DNA of 64,000 nucleotides from Stigmatella aurantiaca DW4/3-1 (GCF_000165485.1 NC_014623.1:6528893-6592892), one strand, 5' to 3'; positions 32,741-42,150 are shown, counted from the stretch's first letter. Translations and numbers: made by a program. Notes: generated from the sequence alone by a model not told the origin.

Positions 32741-33514
32741 TTATTTCAAGGAAAACTGAACGGGGACGTCAATGATGACGCGCACGGGCCGACCGTGGTG
32801 GCCGATGGCTGGAGAGAACCGCCACTGGCTGACGGCGGCGACGGCCGCATCGTCCAAGGCGGGGACCGAGCGAATGACGCGCGTGTGACCGGCCTCGATG
32901 CGCCCATCCACCCCAATGATGACCCTTACCAGCACCAGCCCCTCGACCCCCGCGTTCCGGGCCCGCCGGGGGTATTGAGGCATCACCTGCTTGAGCACGC
33001 CGGGGGCCCGGGCCACCTGCTTCAGATCCAGGACCTCATCCCCCGTGGCCCCCAGCAGTCCGCCCGCCTCCCCGCCCGCGACGCCTCCCTGGACGCCACC
33101 GGGGCGGGCCTCCCCTGCCTCGGGGCCCGGCGCGGTGGCCGCCGCCACGGGCGCCTCCGCCACCTCCTCCACGGCCGGAGGCTCAGGTACCTGCTCAGGC
33201 GTCTCCACGGGCTCGGGAGGCTTCGGCGAAGGGATTTCCCGGGGCACTTGCAGGACCGCGCGCTGTGCGGGGCGGACGCGGGGAGAACGCGGGGCGGGCT
33301 CGGGCGTGGGAAGGGCCACGGCTCCGGCCGCAGGAGGCGGAGGCTTGAAGGAGAGGAACACCAGCTCGGGCTCCTCGGGCTTGACGGCAGGCTTCGGACC
33401 CACCGGGGGCAGCGACACCACCCACGCCAACGCCGCGAGGTGGATCAGCACCGCCAGAACGCTGGCGCCTCCCCACCGGCCCCACTCCCCAGGTCCCCGA
33501 GAGCCATCCCCCAT
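32741..33514 (-). CDS. tonB: Energy transducer TonB
   Basis: 257 aa from the ATG at 33514, which has GGGGGG about 10 nt upstream. The frame is open to an ATG at 33604, but that codon lies inside a Fur box, so I take the later start. One N-terminal membrane anchor ('GGASVLAVLIHLAALAWVVSL') is followed by a Pro/Glu-rich periplasmic spacer and the TonB C-terminal domain ('VMPQYPRRARNAGVEGLVLVRVIIGVDGRIEAGHTRVIRSVPALDDAAVAAVSQWRF' region). It transmits proton-motive energy to TonB-dependent outer-membrane receptors. No exbB or exbD is adjacent. The Fur box at 33584-33603 indicates control by iron. Confidence 0.88.
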   Translation of the reverse strand: MGDGSRGPGEWGRWGGASVLAVLIHLAALAWVVSLPPVGPKPAVKPEEPELVFLSFKPPPPAAGAVALPTPEPAPRSPRVRPAQRAVLQVPREIPSPKPPEPVETPEQVPEPPAVEEVAEAPVAAATAPGPEAGEARPGGVQGGVAGGEAGGLLGATGDEVLDLKQVARAPGVLKQVMPQYPRRARNAGVEGLVLVRVIIGVDGRIEAGHTRVIRSVPALDDAAVAAVSQWRFSPAIGHHGRPVRVIIDVPVQFSLK

Positions 33515-33583
33515 GCCAGACAATCCCCCCCATGGCGGGGAGTCTTGCGTGCTGGGGGAGCCGCTCTCGCCCAAGCCCACCTG

Positions 33584-33603
33584 GAGATTGAGAATCGTTC
33601 TCA
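33584..33603. promoter_or_regulatory. Fur box upstream of tonB
   Basis: GAGATTGAGAATCGTTCTC (33584-33602) matches the Fur consensus at 14 of 19 positions; the core TGAGAATCGTTCTCA (33589-33603) is a 7-1-7 palindrome with one mismatch. It lies 70-90 bp before the tonB start chosen here, a normal promoter position. Confidence 0.78.
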
Positions 33604-33678
33604 TTTACGCCGGACGCAGGGATACCCCGATCAAGTAGGCCCGTCAACGCACCGGGCCCCCTCGTGGGAGGCCCTCGC

Positions 33679-34077
33679 TCAGGCAGGCTCGATGAAGTTC
33701 AGCCGGTACCCATCCGGATCCGTGAGAACAATCTCCCGCGTATGCCACGGCTGAAGGGTGGGCCCCTCGAAGCGCAGGCCTCCTTGCGCCGCCCGGGCCG
33801 CCACCGCGTCCACGCCCCCCTCGCCGGTCCGGAAGCCCAGCAACACACCTACCCCTCGCCGGCCCTCCATCTCCACGCCCGAAGGAATGGCGACCAGGTA
33901 CAGGTCCGCCGTGCCCCGCCACTTCAGGTGCACGAAGGGGGGCTCTGACTGCACGCGCTCGAAGCCGAGCCCCTCGTAGAACCGCGACGAGCGCTCGCCG
34001 TCCGACACGAGCACCTTCATGAAAGACGACACCGCTCCATCGTTCTCCATGGAGGGCGTCTGTAGCACGGCGGCCAT
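33679..34077 (-). CDS. VOC (glyoxalase/bleomycin resistance) family protein
   Basis: 132 aa. The single VOC fold is indicated by 'FMKVLVSDGERSSRFYEGLGFERVQSEPPFVHLKWRG' at the N terminus and 'TREIVLTDPDGYRLNFIEPA' at the C terminus, where the final Glu is the usual metal ligand. Members include glyoxalases, dioxygenases and antibiotic-binding proteins; nothing here singles out one. Its start is 2 bp from the stop codon of the P1 peptidase gene, so they are cotranscribed. Confidence 0.85.
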   Translation of the reverse strand: MAAVLQTPSMENDGAVSSFMKVLVSDGERSSRFYEGLGFERVQSEPPFVHLKWRGTADLYLVAIPSGVEMEGRRGVGVLLGFRTGEGGVDAVAARAAQGGLRFEGPTLQPWHTREIVLTDPDGYRLNFIEPA

Positions 34078-34079
34078 GA

Positions 34080-35324
34080 CTACTTGCGGCCGTATTTCTT
34101 CATCGCCTCGATGAGCCGGTCCTGGGGCAGGGCGAAGACCCGGACGCCGTCCGCCCCCGTCATGGTGTCCGCGGCGAGCAGGGCGTTGAGGATGGCCTCC
34201 TGGGTGGCCTGCACCGTGGCCTCGAAGAGGGGGGTGAGCCGATCATTCTCCAGCATCGAGACGCTGGAGACCGTCCCCTGGGCGGCCGGGCGCGTGCCTT
34301 GCGTCGAGAAGGCGAGGAAGATGTCCCCGGAGGAGTCCGAACCGAAGCCTCCCATCTTCCCGATTCCGAGCGGAACACGCCGGGCGATCCGCCCCAACTG
34401 GTGGGGAAGCAGGGGCGCGTCCGTGGCGACGATGACGATGATCGACCCCAGATCCCCGGGAAAGTTCTCTCCCCGGGAGGCGCCCTTCTCCGGACAGGAG
34501 GCCATGCCCGAAACGAGCGGATTGGAGGGCGGCTGACTGCCCGTGGTGCACGGCTGAAGATCGGAGATCTCCTCCCCCACGGGCACCCCCGCCACGGAGA
34601 AAGGCTTGCGGTGGCCATAGTTGCACTGGACCAGCACCCCCACCGTGTAGCCCCCCTGTGCCTCGGGGAGCTTGCGTGAGGCCGTGCCAATGCCCCCCTT
34701 GAAGGCGTGGCAGATCATCCCCGTGCCCCCTCCGATCGACCCCTCGGCGACGGGCCCCCCGCTGGCACCGTCGAGCGCGCGAAAAACATGCTCGGGCTTG
34801 ATGTGAAAGCCCTCGATGTCATTGAGGACGCCGTCGTAGGTCTCCGCCACCACCGGCAGACCGAAATCGAAGGCCTTGCCGCGCTTCGAGGCCCAGGCAA
34901 TCACCGCATCGTGCACCGTGCCCACGCTGAAGGTGTTGGTGAGGACCACCGGGCCGTAGAGCAGCCCCGACTCGTTCACCCAGTGGCTGCCCGTCATCTC
35001 GCCGTTGCCGTTGAGCGCGTACGTGGCCGCGAAGGTGGGCTCGTCCGAAGCCTTGCCTCGGGGCCACACGGCGGTGAGGCCCGTACGCACCGGGCCCTTG
35101 CCCTTCACGAGCCGGCCTTGCCCGGAGATGAGCGTGGTGTGGCCCACCTCGATGCCCGCGACATCCGTGATGGCATCCAGCGGGCCCGGCTGTCCTCCCA
35201 ACGGAATCCCCAACTCTTGCGCCCGGGGGCGCGCGGGCGCTTTCTGCGCCTCCCCTACTCCCGGAGAGACCAGAAGGCAGATCAGAATGGCCAGAAGGAG
35301 CGGCCTGAGCGGAAGCGGCATCAT
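34080..35324 (-). CDS. P1 family (DmpA/BapA-type) aminopeptidase, exported
   Basis: 414 aa with a signal peptide (about 1-26, 'LLLAILICLLVSPGVGEA'). The P1/DmpA family is recognised from 'GPLDAITDVAGIEVGHTTL', 'TGLTAVWPRG', 'GSIGGGTGMICHAFKGGIGTASR' and the autoprocessing site 'GDLGSIIVIVATDAPLL' near residue 293, where the Gly-Ser bond is cut so that Ser becomes the N-terminal nucleophile. Known enzymes release N-terminal D- or L-amino acids, or beta-amino acids, from small peptides. Secretion suggests a role in digesting prey peptides. First gene of a pair with the VOC protein; divergent from the alanine symporter gene, 80 bp away. Confidence 0.9.
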   Translation of the reverse strand: MMPLPLRPLLLAILICLLVSPGVGEAQKAPARPRAQELGIPLGGQPGPLDAITDVAGIEVGHTTLISGQGRLVKGKGPVRTGLTAVWPRGKASDEPTFAATYALNGNGEMTGSHWVNESGLLYGPVVLTNTFSVGTVHDAVIAWASKRGKAFDFGLPVVAETYDGVLNDIEGFHIKPEHVFRALDGASGGPVAEGSIGGGTGMICHAFKGGIGTASRKLPEAQGGYTVGVLVQCNYGHRKPFSVAGVPVGEEISDLQPCTTGSQPPSNPLVSGMASCPEKGASRGENFPGDLGSIIVIVATDAPLLPHQLGRIARRVPLGIGKMGGFGSDSSGDIFLAFSTQGTRPAAQGTVSSVSMLENDRLTPLFEATVQATQEAILNALLAADTMTGADGVRVFALPQDRLIEAMKKYGRK

Positions 35325-35404
35325 CCTCTCTTCCTATCAGGCGTCTGGGTTCCGCGAGAATGAGCCCGGGTGTTCCAGACGCGCGGTGCTAGATTGGCCC
35401 CCAC

Positions 35405-36775
35405 ATGCTCCCCGAGTCCGTTCGCCTCTCCATCCTGTGGGCCAGTGACTTCGTCTGGGGGCCCTGGACCCTGGCGTTCCTCCTCGGCACGGGGCTCTTC
35501 CTCACCCTGCGCTACCGCTTCGTCCAGGTGACTCGCTTCCCGGAAGCCGCTCGCACGCTGGTTCCCGCCCAGCAAGAAGGGGCCCGCGGCGCGCTGACGC
35601 CCTTCCAGGCCTTCATGACCGCCCTGGCGGCCTCCATCGGCACGGGCAACATCGCGGGCGTGGCCACCGCCGTCGTCTCGGGGGGACCGGGCGCGGTGTT
35701 CTGGATCTGGTGCTACGGCTTCTTCGCCACCGTCATCAAGCTCACCGAGGCGATGCTGGGCGTCCGCTACCGCGCGGTGAAGGAGGGCCACGTCTCGGCG
35801 GGCCCCATGTACTACCTCCGGGACGGCCTGCGCTCCCCCGCCCTGGCCTGGCTCTATGCGCTGGTGGCGGGCATCGCGGCCCTGACCACCACCCCCTTCA
35901 CACAGCCCAACTCCATGGCCGTGGTGATGGAGAGCCAGCTCTACATTCCCCGTGAAATCTCGGGCGTGGGCATCGCCGTGCTGGCCTGGCTCGTCATCAT
36001 CGGGGGCGTCCGCAGCATTGGCCGCGTGGCCGAGAAGCTGGCCCCCCTGAAGGTCGGCCTGTACCTGCTGGGCGGGCTGTGGGTCATCCTCTTCCACGCA
36101 GGTCAACTGCCCGCGGTGTTTGCCCTCATCTTCCGCGAGGCCTTCTCGATGGAGGCAGCCGGTGGCGGCGCGGCGGGCGTGGCGATGATGACGGCCATGC
36201 GCTACGGCCTGGCCCGGGGCATCTACGCCAACGAGGCCGGCTATGGCACCGCGGCGGTGGCCTACGGCAGCGCCCGCAGCGAGCGGCCCGTCCAGCAGGG
36301 GCTCAACGCGGTGATGGAGGTCTTCATCGTCTCGTTCGTGACGTCTTCCATCAGCGCGCTCACCGTGCTGGTGAGTGGCGTGTGGCGCTCGGGGGCCACG
36401 AGCACGGCGCTGGTGGCCTCGGCCTTCAACACGGCGATGCCCCTGGTGGGCGGCTGGGTGGTGGCCTTCTGCGCCTTCCTGTTCGGCTACACCACCCTCA
36501 TCGGCTGGGCGTATTACGGCGAGCAGTTCCTCGAGTACATCGTGGGCGCGAAGGTCACCCGGCCCTACCGCTGGGTGTACTGCGGCCTCATCTATTTTGG
36601 CGCCGTGGGCAAACCCGAGACGGTCTGGGCCTGGGGCGACCTGATGAACGGCCTGCAGATCTTCCCCAACATGGTGGGGCTCATCGGCCTGTCGGGCCTG
36701 GTGGCGGCGGCGCTTCGAGGACGGGGCCAGGAGGGTCCTCCTCCGGTAGCCCCCAGAGCGTCCGGCCCGCCCTGA
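35405..36775 (+). CDS. Alanine/glycine:cation symporter (AGCS family)
   Basis: 456 aa, polytopic inner-membrane protein with ten or more helices. The family signature 'FQAFMTALAASIGTGNIAGVATAV' lies near residues 74-97, followed by 'GPGAVFWIWCYGFFATVIKLTEAMLGVRYR' and 'GIYANEAGYGTAAVAYGSAR', all characteristic of sodium:alanine symporters. It would import alanine or glycine with Na+ or H+. Next to the secreted P1 aminopeptidase in divergent arrangement, it could take up the amino acids that enzyme frees; that link is inference. Confidence 0.92.
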   Translation: MLPESVRLSILWASDFVWGPWTLAFLLGTGLFLTLRYRFVQVTRFPEAARTLVPAQQEGARGALTPFQAFMTALAASIGTGNIAGVATAVVSGGPGAVFWIWCYGFFATVIKLTEAMLGVRYRAVKEGHVSAGPMYYLRDGLRSPALAWLYALVAGIAALTTTPFTQPNSMAVVMESQLYIPREISGVGIAVLAWLVIIGGVRSIGRVAEKLAPLKVGLYLLGGLWVILFHAGQLPAVFALIFREAFSMEAAGGGAAGVAMMTAMRYGLARGIYANEAGYGTAAVAYGSARSERPVQQGLNAVMEVFIVSFVTSSISALTVLVSGVWRSGATSTALVASAFNTAMPLVGGWVVAFCAFLFGYTTLIGWAYYGEQFLEYIVGAKVTRPYRWVYCGLIYFGAVGKPETVWAWGDLMNGLQIFPNMVGLIGLSGLVAAALRGRGQEGPPPVAPRASGPP

Positions 36776-36821
36776 GCCGGGCAAAGGTGGCTTGAGTCCA
36801 AGCCTGCCGGCTGGTATGTGG

Positions 36822-36955
36822 GCCTGGCAAGGGGAGTAGTTCGCGCCGTGAGACAGCGGCGCCGGGACGCTCGACACACTGGCCCCTCCGATGTTGGAGG
36901 AGCCCGGGCCCCCACCTCGCGGCGACGCGAGACGAACGAGACCTTGGGACTGGCA
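36822..36955 (+). ncRNA. yybP-ykoY manganese riboswitch
   Basis: Two hallmark blocks of the class are present: AAGGGGAGTAG (36829-36839) near the 5' end and GAGACCTTG (36938-36946) near the 3' end, pairing AAGG with CCTT to form P1. Between them is a clean stem GCGCCG-tgagacag-CGGCGC and the conserved CCGGGA. It lies 5' of a TMEM165/GDT1 family gene, a well-known partner: this riboswitch senses Mn2+ and turns on Mn exporters. Covariance search was not possible here; the block order and partner gene make the call strong. Confidence 0.82.
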
Positions 36956-36956
36956 C

Positions 36957-36990
36957 ACACACACGCCCGGCGCGCCGGGCGAGCGTGTGC
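36957..36990 (+). promoter_or_regulatory. GC-rich hairpin, probable riboswitch expression platform
   Basis: The perfect palindrome GCCCGGCGCGCCGGGC (36965-36980) is flanked by CACAC on the left and GTGTG on the right, giving a long stem directly after the riboswitch core and ~105 nt before the start codon. It could act as a terminator or sequestering element controlled by the aptamer. The remaining leader to 37093 shows no further feature. Confidence 0.5.
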
Positions 36991-37093
36991 AGCCTGAGCC
37001 CAGGTCTTGTCGGAGGGAGCCTCCCTGTGACTGCCACGGCCCAGCTGCACTCGCGGGACACGCGCGCATGCAGCCCTTGGGAGTCACACATTC

Positions 37094-37654
37094 ATGGAAG
37101 CCATCCTCAGCAGCTTTGCCCTCGTCGCCGTGAGCGAGATGGGCGACAAGACCCAGCTTCTGGCCTTCAGCCTCGCCAGCCGCTTTCGCAAGCCGTGGCA
37201 CGTCATGGCGGGCATTCTGGTGGCCACCCTGGCCAACCACGCGCTGGCCTCGAGCCTGGGGGCCTGGTTGTCCTCCCACGTGCCGGAGCGCGTGATGGCG
37301 GGCGTGCTGGCCGTCACCTTCTTCGCCTTCGGCTTATGGACCCTCAAGCCGGACACGCTGGAAGAGTCCGACAAGCCCAGCCGCTTCGGCCCCTTCCTCA
37401 CCACCACCCTGCTCTTCTTCCTCGCCGAGATGGGCGACAAGACCCAGCTGGCGACGGTGGCGCTCGCCGCCCGCTTCCAGTCCATGGTGCTGGTGACGTT
37501 CGGCACCACCCTGGGAATGATGGCCTCGGACGGCCTGGCGGTCTGGCTGGGCGAGAAGGTGTCCGGGCGCGTTCAGGCCCGGTGGGTGCGCGTGACCGCG
37601 GCCTGTCTCTTCTTCATCTTCGGCGGGCTGTCCGCGTGGCGGGCGCTGCACTGA
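37094..37654 (+). CDS. TMEM165/GDT1 family (UPF0016) manganese exporter
   Basis: 186 aa with six predicted helices in two homologous halves. Each half carries the family signature: 'SEMGDKTQLLAFSLASRFR' (about 14-32) and 'AEMGDKTQLATVALAARF' (about 112-130), whose acidic residues bind the cation. Bacterial members export Mn2+. The yybP-ykoY riboswitch in the leader supports this role directly. The 3' end overlaps the end of the convergent M36 protease gene by 41 bp. The start has no obvious Shine-Dalgarno sequence. Confidence 0.9.
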   Translation: MEAILSSFALVAVSEMGDKTQLLAFSLASRFRKPWHVMAGILVATLANHALASSLGAWLSSHVPERVMAGVLAVTFFAFGLWTLKPDTLEESDKPSRFGPFLTTTLLFFLAEMGDKTQLATVALAARFQSMVLVTFGTTLGMMASDGLAVWLGEKVSGRVQARWVRVTAACLFFIFGGLSAWRALH

Positions 37655-40600
37655 GCCGACGCCGGCTCACCCACCCCAGCGCCCCCAGCAACAAGGGCAT
37701 CAGCGAGGCGAGGCTCCCCTCGCCCGCGGCACACCCACAGCCGCTCTCCGCGGTGACGTTCTCCTCCGTGCCGCCATCGGTTCCGGAACCCGCATCGCCC
37801 CCATCCGGTGTCCCTTCACCCCCATCGGGCTGGCCCGGTCCTCCGCCATCTTCCGGGCCCCCGTCCTCACCAGGGCCCGCATCCGGCACCGGTTCCTCCT
37901 CCGCCTTCACGGTGATGGAGACCTCGTCCTCGCCGCTCGCCCCCTGGTCATCGGTCACGGTCAGCGCGAACGCGAGCACCGTGGTCTGGCTCACCTCTGG
38001 GGCCGTGAACCCGGTCTGTGCCGAGTCCGTGCCCACCAGCGCCACTTCCGGGCCCGCGGTCTGGCGCCAGGCATAGGTCACCGGGTCTCCATCGGGATCC
38101 GTTCCACTCCCGGACAGCGTGACCTGGGTGCCTTCCAGGACCGTCTGGTCCTCTCCCGCCACGCTCGCGGGCGCGCGGTTCACGTCACGCACCGTCACGT
38201 TCACCGTATCATTCGAAAGCGCCTGCCCATCGCTCACCGTGAGTTGGAAGGACAACGCCGTCTCCGCCACCACTTCCGGCGCGGTGAAGGTGGGCCGGGC
38301 CGTGCTGGCACCCACCAGCACCACCGGGGGACCCGAGAGCTGCGTCCAGGTGTAGGCCAGCACCGTGCCGGGATCCGTGTCCGAGGACTCCCCTCCCTCC
38401 AGCGTCACCGTGCTGCGCTCATCCACCGTCTGATCCGGGCCTGCCTGAGCCACCGGAGGGGTGTTCACGCAGGAAGAAGACTCCACCCCCAGTGTGCTGA
38501 ACGGCGTGTGGGTGAGGCCGGAGAAGCTCACGTTGTCGATGTCCCAGCCCGCAGCGCCCACGTTGACGTCCGTGCCAATGCGAAAGCGGATCCGGACCGT
38601 CTGTCCCGCGTACTGGGTGCCCAGATCCACGGTGACGGGAACCCACGCAGGGTACCCGTCGCTGATGTCTCCATAGACGGGCCGTCCGGCCAGCGGGTTG
38701 GTGCCGTACTCGTAGAGGATGTCCGTATAGCCCGGGGTGGCGAACGCGCCGATGTCCATCCACGTGGCCCCGTCGTCCTTGCTGAGTTCCATCACGCCAC
38801 CATCCAAAAGATCGAAGGCATCCGCCTCGAACTCGAACCGGTGGACGAAGGTGAACCGGAAATTCTCCACCGCGGACACCTGGAGCGGGGGCGACATCAG
38901 GGAGATGTCCGCCTTGAACGACGCGTTGGGGCCGAAGAAGGAGTGCGCCACTGGCGTCTCCGCGCGGCGGCTCCACAGCGTGGGGTGCCCCAGGGTCTCG
39001 TCCTTCGTCATCGTCCACGTGACCAGACGGCTCTCCACGTCATCGGTAGAGGAGGACGCGGGCACCTCATCCACGTTGATCCGCTCCGAGAAGCTGACCG
39101 TGCGCGCCCCGGGGACGGCCTGGTCCGCATCCTGGTAGGTGATCTGGAAGGTGATGAACCGGATCTCCGCGGGCCCCTCGACCGAGACAGGGAGCTCCAC
39201 CGTGGCCGATTCGAAGGGCGCGATGGGCGGGAAGACGAGCCGTCCCCCATTGCCGATCGTCACCCCGGGGTCCGTCGATTGGACCTGGGCCGTGGTGGCC
39301 GAGACCGTGTCGATGCCCGTGTTGTCGATCGTCACGCGCAGCAGGCCCACCTCCCCATGGTCCACCACCCCATCGTTGTCACAGGAACCCGGCGCCTCCA
39401 CCAGCTCGGCGCCTGCCCACTCCACATCCTTCCCGGAGGCAAAGCTCTCCACCACGCCCGCATGGTTCAAGGAATCCCGGGGAGGGGCCACCGCACGCAG
39501 GCCCGCGCCGCGGCGGGCGAAGGCCGCATGAAACAGGCGGAAGTCCTCCCAGCTCTCCGCCAGCGCCGCCGCCAGCAACGCATCCCTCGCCTGTAGGAAG
39601 GTGGGCGCCACGGGGGTGAGCTGGGAGGACAGCACCAGGTAGCGCTTCATCCGCCGCTGGGCCTCCTCGAAGCTGAGCCGCGGGCTGTCGCGCAGCAGGG
39701 ACGTGTAACACTCCCAGAGCATCGATGCCCACACCTCACCAGAGTTGTAGATCGACGCATTCGAAAAGCCAGACAGGCGCGGATTGGACGGGGCGGTGGT
39801 GGGCAGCGCCACGCCATTGGCGATGTATTTGAAGGTGAGTGGGTTGAGGCTGAAGTTCGAGGAATAGGGGTAGCGCCTCAACCCGAAGTAGTGGCCGTCG
39901 CTGTCGCCGCCGCTGGACACGTGGCCACCCACGGCATAGGCGCCCGAGAAGCCGGCGTTCCCCGGAAGCTGTGCGTCCTCGGCGCGCGCCATCAACAGCA
40001 AGGCTTGGAAGTCCGCCCAGCCCTCGCCCATCGCGCGGCCCTGGTTGTTCGTCAGGCCGTTCGCATTGGCGATGAGGCGATTGCTCATGTAGTGGCCCCA
40101 CTCGTGGGCCACCAGGGAGGTGTCCAGCGCGCCATCCCGGAACGCCGCCGGTTCCCGGACCAGCCGCACTTCCACCGGACCGTTGAGCAACTGGGCCTTG
40201 AGGTCCTTGGCATCCGCCCAGCCCATGGAGAGCACGGGGGTGGTGATGGATGCATCCGTCCCGGTCAGATCCGGCGGAGGGCCGCTCAAGGTATGGGCGA
40301 TGATGACGCCCAGGGCGCCCGCGTTCTGGGCATTCTTCACCTTGACGGGATCCGTGCACGAGCCACGATCGATGAGGAGGATCTTCCCGGCGGGCGTCCC
40401 CTGCTGCACCTGGCACCCATCGGTGGGAGAGCCGGTGCCATCCTTCGCCAGGACGAGCTGTCCCGTCACATTGAAGACCCGGGGTCCGAACGTGGCCCAC
40501 CGCGAGCCCTTCTTCCCCGCGACCTCCGGCGGCGAGACGACCGTGATGGACTGGAGGGGATTCGGTGCGAAGACATACATCTGCATCTTCGGCCGGGCAC

Positions 40601-41999
40601 CGTCGGCGGGGGTGGCCATGGAGGAGGTGCTCGTGCCGCTGAAATCCTGCGCCTCCGCGCGCAGCGAGTCGTTGCCCAGCCCTCCGCGGCCATAGTTGTC
40701 CTGCTGGGCGTTGCCCGTGGCCTCGGTGAAGCCCGCGTCGTAGTACCAATCGTGCAGGAAGTTGTTGACGTAGAAGAGCTGCGTCACCGCCGCCATGCGC
40801 TGCTGAGCACTGGACCCCGGATCCAGGGTGACATCGTAAACGCGATCGAAGGTGGACGTCCCGCTGAGGGACGCGCGGAAGTCCGAGCCATCCAACCCAT
40901 CGCTCCCGGAGATGTCCACGTAGGCATCCACGTTGTTGCCCACCGTCTCGGACGCGCCCGTGGGCAGCCAGGGATCATTGCGGCTGAAGGGAGCGTTGCT
41001 CAACGTCACGGCATTGGGGGCCACGAAGGGGGCCTGGTACCCATCGGGAATGCCCGTGGGGTGGGGCGTGCCAGCAAGCCCCTGCGGTCCGTCATGAGGC
41101 AGGTACGGACTGACGGAATCGGCCCACACGCGGAAGGAGAAGGTGTCCGCGGCGGTGAGGTTGTGACGGAAGAGCAACCGCCCGTCGTCCGCGGCGATGA
41201 CATAGGAGTAATAGTCCGCCTCGGCCTCCGGCGCCTGGGTGTGCAGTTCCACGTACCAGGCGGGGACCAGCCGGTCCGGCATCGAGAAGAAGACGCGCCG
41301 GGCCCGGGCGGGCGTGAGCAACCGGGCGGGAGACCGTGCGCCCGCGGCCGGGGTGAACCCATAAAAGGCATCGCGTCCCTGCATGGGACCCTGCTGGACC
41401 AGGCTGGAAGACTCCCACCGCACCCCCTGGAGATCCGCGTATGCGGCGGCGATGGCCTCCTGGGCATTCCAGGTGAAGCGGAGCCTGCCCGCCTGGGAAC
41501 CCGGGGCCACGTGCGGGGAGAGGTGGCCCGAGACGGCGACAAGCTCGTGGCGCTCGTTCATCAACACCTGGAGGGACTCCCGGAAAAGCTCGATGCCCTC
41601 CAGTTCCTGCCGAAAGGTGACGAGCACGGCCCCGTGCCCCTGAGGAGGCTCTCCCACCGTGGCGGGAATCATGGCCGCTGTCTCCGGCGCCAGCCCATAA
41701 AGCGCGGAGAGCCGCGACAGGTGGGCGCGCGCGGCCTGCTCCGGGCCCATCCGCCTGAGCGCCGACAGGAACCGAGGGTCCACCCCCGAGCGCAGGCCCC
41801 ACACCCACGTGGGGGTGCCCCACTTCGGCTCGGTGCCCACCCCCCGTGCTCCCGGCACCCGCGTGGGCCAGTGGGATGGCGCCAGAGGCCTGGACGAAGC
41901 GCTCTGCGAGGACATATCCAGGGCAGGCAGCTCCCGTGCGCCCACGAGACCCGGCAACACGAGCACGAGGCCAGTGACGAAGAACACCCAGCGCTTCAT
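37614..41999 (-). CDS. M36 (fungalysin) family metalloprotease with MYXO-CTERM anchor
   Basis: 1461 aa. Signal peptide about 1-21, then an FTP-like propeptide (about 85-190). The catalytic domain carries 'LVAHEWGHYMSNRL' (His632 and the second His bind Zn, Glu is the base) and 'MGEGWADF'. A PA insert (about 500-620: 'GKILLIDRGSCTDPVKVKNAQNAGALGVII') sits within it. Next are a beta-sandwich region ('WDIDNVSFSGL') and two PKD/Ig-like repeats ('AQAGPDQTVDERSTVTLEG' and 'SVAGEDQTVLEGTQVTLSG'). An Asp/Gly/Pro-rich linker leads to the MYXO-CTERM tail: 'SGCGCAAGEGS', a hydrophobic helix and Arg-rich end. That tail is recognised by myxosortase for surface sorting. Probably a surface protease used on prey proteins. 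Confidence 0.9.
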   Translation of the reverse strand: MKRWVFFVTGLVLVLPGLVGARELPALDMSSQSASSRPLAPSHWPTRVPGARGVGTEPKWGTPTWVWGLRSGVDPRFLSALRRMGPEQAARAHLSRLSALYGLAPETAAMIPATVGEPPQGHGAVLVTFRQELEGIELFRESLQVLMNERHELVAVSGHLSPHVAPGSQAGRLRFTWNAQEAIAAAYADLQGVRWESSSLVQQGPMQGRDAFYGFTPAAGARSPARLLTPARARRVFFSMPDRLVPAWYVELHTQAPEAEADYYSYVIAADDGRLLFRHNLTAADTFSFRVWADSVSPYLPHDGPQGLAGTPHPTGIPDGYQAPFVAPNAVTLSNAPFSRNDPWLPTGASETVGNNVDAYVDISGSDGLDGSDFRASLSGTSTFDRVYDVTLDPGSSAQQRMAAVTQLFYVNNFLHDWYYDAGFTEATGNAQQDNYGRGGLGNDSLRAEAQDFSGTSTSSMATPADGARPKMQMYVFAPNPLQSITVVSPPEVAGKKGSRWATFGPRVFNVTGQLVLAKDGTGSPTDGCQVQQGTPAGKILLIDRGSCTDPVKVKNAQNAGALGVIIAHTLSGPPPDLTGTDASITTPVLSMGWADAKDLKAQLLNGPVEVRLVREPAAFRDGALDTSLVAHEWGHYMSNRLIANANGLTNNQGRAMGEGWADFQALLLMARAEDAQLPGNAGFSGAYAVGGHVSSGGDSDGHYFGLRRYPYSSNFSLNPLTFKYIANGVALPTTAPSNPRLSGFSNASIYNSGEVWASMLWECYTSLLRDSPRLSFEEAQRRMKRYLVLSSQLTPVAPTFLQARDALLAAALAESWEDFRLFHAAFARRGAGLRAVAPPRDSLNHAGVVESFASGKDVEWAGAELVEAPGSCDNDGVVDHGEVGLLRVTIDNTGIDTVSATTAQVQSTDPGVTIGNGGRLVFPPIAPFESATVELPVSVEGPAEIRFITFQITYQDADQAVPGARTVSFSERINVDEVPASSSTDDVESRLVTWTMTKDETLGHPTLWSRRAETPVAHSFFGPNASFKADISLMSPPLQVSAVENFRFTFVHRFEFEADAFDLLDGGVMELSKDDGATWMDIGAFATPGYTDILYEYGTNPLAGRPVYGDISDGYPAWVPVTVDLGTQYAGQTVRIRFRIGTDVNVGAAGWDIDNVSFSGLTHTPFSTLGVESSSCVNTPPVAQAGPDQTVDERSTVTLEGGESSDTDPGTVLAYTWTQLSGPPVVLVGASTARPTFTAPEVVAETALSFQLTVSDGQALSNDTVNVTVRDVNRAPASVAGEDQTVLEGTQVTLSGSGTDPDGDPVTYAWRQTAGPEVALVGTDSAQTGFTAPEVSQTTVLAFALTVTDDQGASGEDEVSITVKAEEEPVPDAGPGEDGGPEDGGGPGQPDGGEGTPDGGDAGSGTDGGTEENVTAESGCGCAAGEGSLASLMPLLLGALGWVSRRRLSAAPATRTARRR

Positions 42000-42150
42000 G
42001 ATTCCTCCACGCCGAACCCTTCGCGCCCCGAAGCTTGAGGCAGGCGAGGAGATCAGCCGTCAGCGTGCTCGACTTTACGCTCGCTTCCCCGCTCCTGGCG
42101 AGGGGCCCTCCCTTCCCCAGGAGAGACCGTGCGCACCACGGCTTCCAGAC

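Noticed and set aside
33515-33604. N-terminal extension of TonB
   Set aside because: The extension codes through a Fur box and has no ribosome site; the ATG at 33514 has one.
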